Source of the DNA: Marispirochaeta aestuarii
GTDB lineage: Bacteria; Spirochaetota; Spirochaetia; JC444; Marispirochaetaceae
DNA: 64,000 nucleotides
NCBI RefSeq assembly: GCF_002087085.1
Contig: NZ_MWQY01000008.1
Location: forward strand, 1 to 64,000
Reading direction: 5' to 3'
Part shown: positions 63,066-64,000 of the stretch, piece after piece
Layout: every line of letters begins with the position of its first letter
Position numbering within the stretch: the stretch's first letter is position 1
Notes under the pieces: generated by a model
The model's input: only the letters and a program-made list of their open reading frames with translations
Databases searched by the model: none
Told to the model about the DNA's origin: nothing
Translations under genes and position numbers: made by a program

Positions 63066-64000
63066 GAAAGCTTGCACGTGCGGTATTCTGCCTGCTTCTT
63101 GCCATGTCGTCCATGATATCCTGCAGCAGGGAAGCCCACTGGGTAATGTTCCGGGGAGAACAGAGCAAGGGATATACATCCGAAAAGGTCTACCCTCCCC
63201 TGGCGGTAAAATGGAAGCTGAAGCTACAGGAAAGTCCCGGAGAGAAGCGCAGCTTCAATCCCCCCATTGTGGTGGACGATACCATTTATTTCGGATCCAA
63301 CGACGGAAACTTCTACGCCCTGGATGTGGAATCCGGCTACATGCGCTGGGTTTTCAAGACCCTGAGCCCCATCAACTCCCTGCCCTACGCGGATGATGAG
63401 AAGGTCTACTTCGGCTCCTCCGACGGCTACCTCTACGCCGTGGACAGGGAAAGCGGAGAAAAGGTCTGGGACTTCAATACACGCTCACCGGTAAACTCCA
63501 CGGTTATCGGCTACGAAGACGGAATCGTCTTCACCTCCGATGTGGGGGCCAGCTACTTTTTCAGCGCCGAGGGGGAACTGCAGCACCAGATCCCGAATCC
63601 CGTATGGCTCTCCCACAGCTTCCAGATCCAGGACCACATCATGTACTTCGCGCCGGGACCGGAAACAAACCCGCACAGCTTCGGAGCCTACGACATCCGG
63701 GCCAGGGACTACCTCTGGTTCATCGACACCTGGGACGATGCTCCCACCTGGTACTCCTTTCCGGCTAAAAAAGGGAAGATCCTCCACTACGCCACCAGCA
63801 GGCTCTACGTTGACGGCTGGCTCCTCTCCTATTACGGGATTAACGCCCGAAACGGAGAGATAGAGTGGCTCCGGGAAGAGCCCGCGGTGCTGCCGGTCTG
63901 GCAGGACATCGATCACTACACCCTCTTTGAAGACTCCCTGGAACTCCTGGATTATCTTGCCCCGGCCCTCTGGAGAGACCTGGTTATCTATTCCTCCGGC
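63062..64000 (+). CDS. PQQ-propeller lipoprotein, partial at window end
   Basis: The frame is open for 313 codons from ATG 63062 to the window end with no stop. The signal peptide is MRKLARAVFCLLLAMSSMISC with a lipobox-like MISC, so the protein is probably lipid-anchored. Repeated propeller blades are visible: IYFGSNDGNFYALDVESG, then VYFGSSDGYLYAVDRESG, typical of BamB-like PQQ beta-propellers. Its ATG overlaps the transglutaminase stop (ATGA). It may be a docking partner for the MoxR/TgpA system at the outer leaflet. Confidence 0.9.
   Translation, partial: MRKLARAVFCLLLAMSSMISCSREAHWVMFRGEQSKGYTSEKVYPPLAVKWKLKLQESPGEKRSFNPPIVVDDTIYFGSNDGNFYALDVESGYMRWVFKTLSPINSLPYADDEKVYFGSSDGYLYAVDRESGEKVWDFNTRSPVNSTVIGYEDGIVFTSDVGASYFFSAEGELQHQIPNPVWLSHSFQIQDHIMYFAPGPETNPHSFGAYDIRARDYLWFIDTWDDAPTWYSFPAKKGKILHYATSRLYVDGWLLSYYGINARNGEIEWLREEPAVLPVWQDIDHYTLFEDSLELLDYLAPALWRDLVIYSSG

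Noticed and set aside
1-64000. CRISPR arrays, insertion sequences, prophage or defence islands
   Set aside because: No regularly spaced repeats, transposase, integrase, capsid or restriction genes were found; the genes are ordinary chromosomal ones with even codon use.

Overview
This 64 kb window is GC-rich, densely packed bacterial DNA. It most likely comes from a free-living spirochaete of the Sediminispirochaeta/Marispirochaeta type. That placement is inferred from the gene set: exported proteins whose signal peptides end in a small-residue 'FAGG' type junction, several histidine kinases of the HisKA_2 type, two MoxR/DUF58 loci, and a spirochaete-like lipobox on the last gene. No rRNA or other decisive taxonomic marker is present. 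I see no prophage, insertion sequence or CRISPR array. No gene-free stretch exceeds 300 bases; the longest (about 18.1-18.36 kb, 21.58-21.80 kb and 35.75-36.0 kb) hold terminators, promoters and short inverted repeats.

Layout. 0-5 kb: a membrane GGDEF/EAL c-di-GMP enzyme, tRNA-Asp(GTC), an RluA-type pseudouridine synthase and a soluble HisKA_2 kinase. 5.1-9.6 kb: a tightly overlapping ECF importer (two ATPases, EcfT, S-component) run together with type III pantothenate kinase coaX, so probably a pantothenate uptake-to-CoA operon, followed by a cheW-like gene. 9.6-12.5 kb (minus): glnS, a universal stress protein and an exported MsrB. 12.6-21.6 kb (plus): an exported parvulin isomerase, a polar amino acid ABC transporter, a long-chain acyl-CoA synthetase, a type II NADH dehydrogenase fused to a DoxX-like membrane domain split by an alanine-rich repeat, and a polyprenyl diphosphate synthase. 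21.8-29 kb: an aldehyde dehydrogenase, a PEBP protein, a LytS-type sensor kinase broken by one base in a run of eight C, a DMT exporter, a PfkB sugar kinase with a cysteine-cluster protein, and an MFS transporter.

29-36.9 kb: hrpA; a soluble chemoreceptor-like protein whose sensor half is an [FeFe]-hydrogenase-like H-cluster domain; a DnaJ-domain protein; and two hsp20 genes behind a well-formed sigma-54 promoter. 36.9-39.8 kb (minus): a response regulator, periplasmic binding protein and HisKA_2 kinase in one overlapping operon with a palindrome over its promoter and start codon. 39.9-43.5 kb: MoxR/DUF58/membrane protein. 43.5-44.6 kb: a PerR-like Fur regulator that appears to start at ATA, followed by a Dps-like ferritin, both with candidate operators. 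44.7-48.2 kb: a DUF1576 membrane protein, a small degenerate-ATPase-like protein and a Cache-HAMP-HisKA_2 kinase. 48.2-51.2 kb: a YchJ/SEC-C protein and a large protein with a degenerate cyclic-nucleotide-binding domain. 51.3-56.9 kb (minus): a complete oligopeptide ABC transporter. 57-64 kb: a phosphoesterase, an unknown protein, and a second MoxR/DUF58 operon carrying a TgpA-like transglutaminase and a PQQ-propeller lipoprotein that runs off the window.

The window is rich in sensing. All four histidine kinases are of the HisKA_2 type and only one lies next to a receiver protein. The most unusual items are the hydrogenase-chemoreceptor fusion, the NDH-2/DoxX/repeat fusion, the sigma-54 hsp20 promoter, the homopolymer-split kinase and the ATA-start PerR-like regulator. 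All functional calls come from reading motifs and context; no database search was run.
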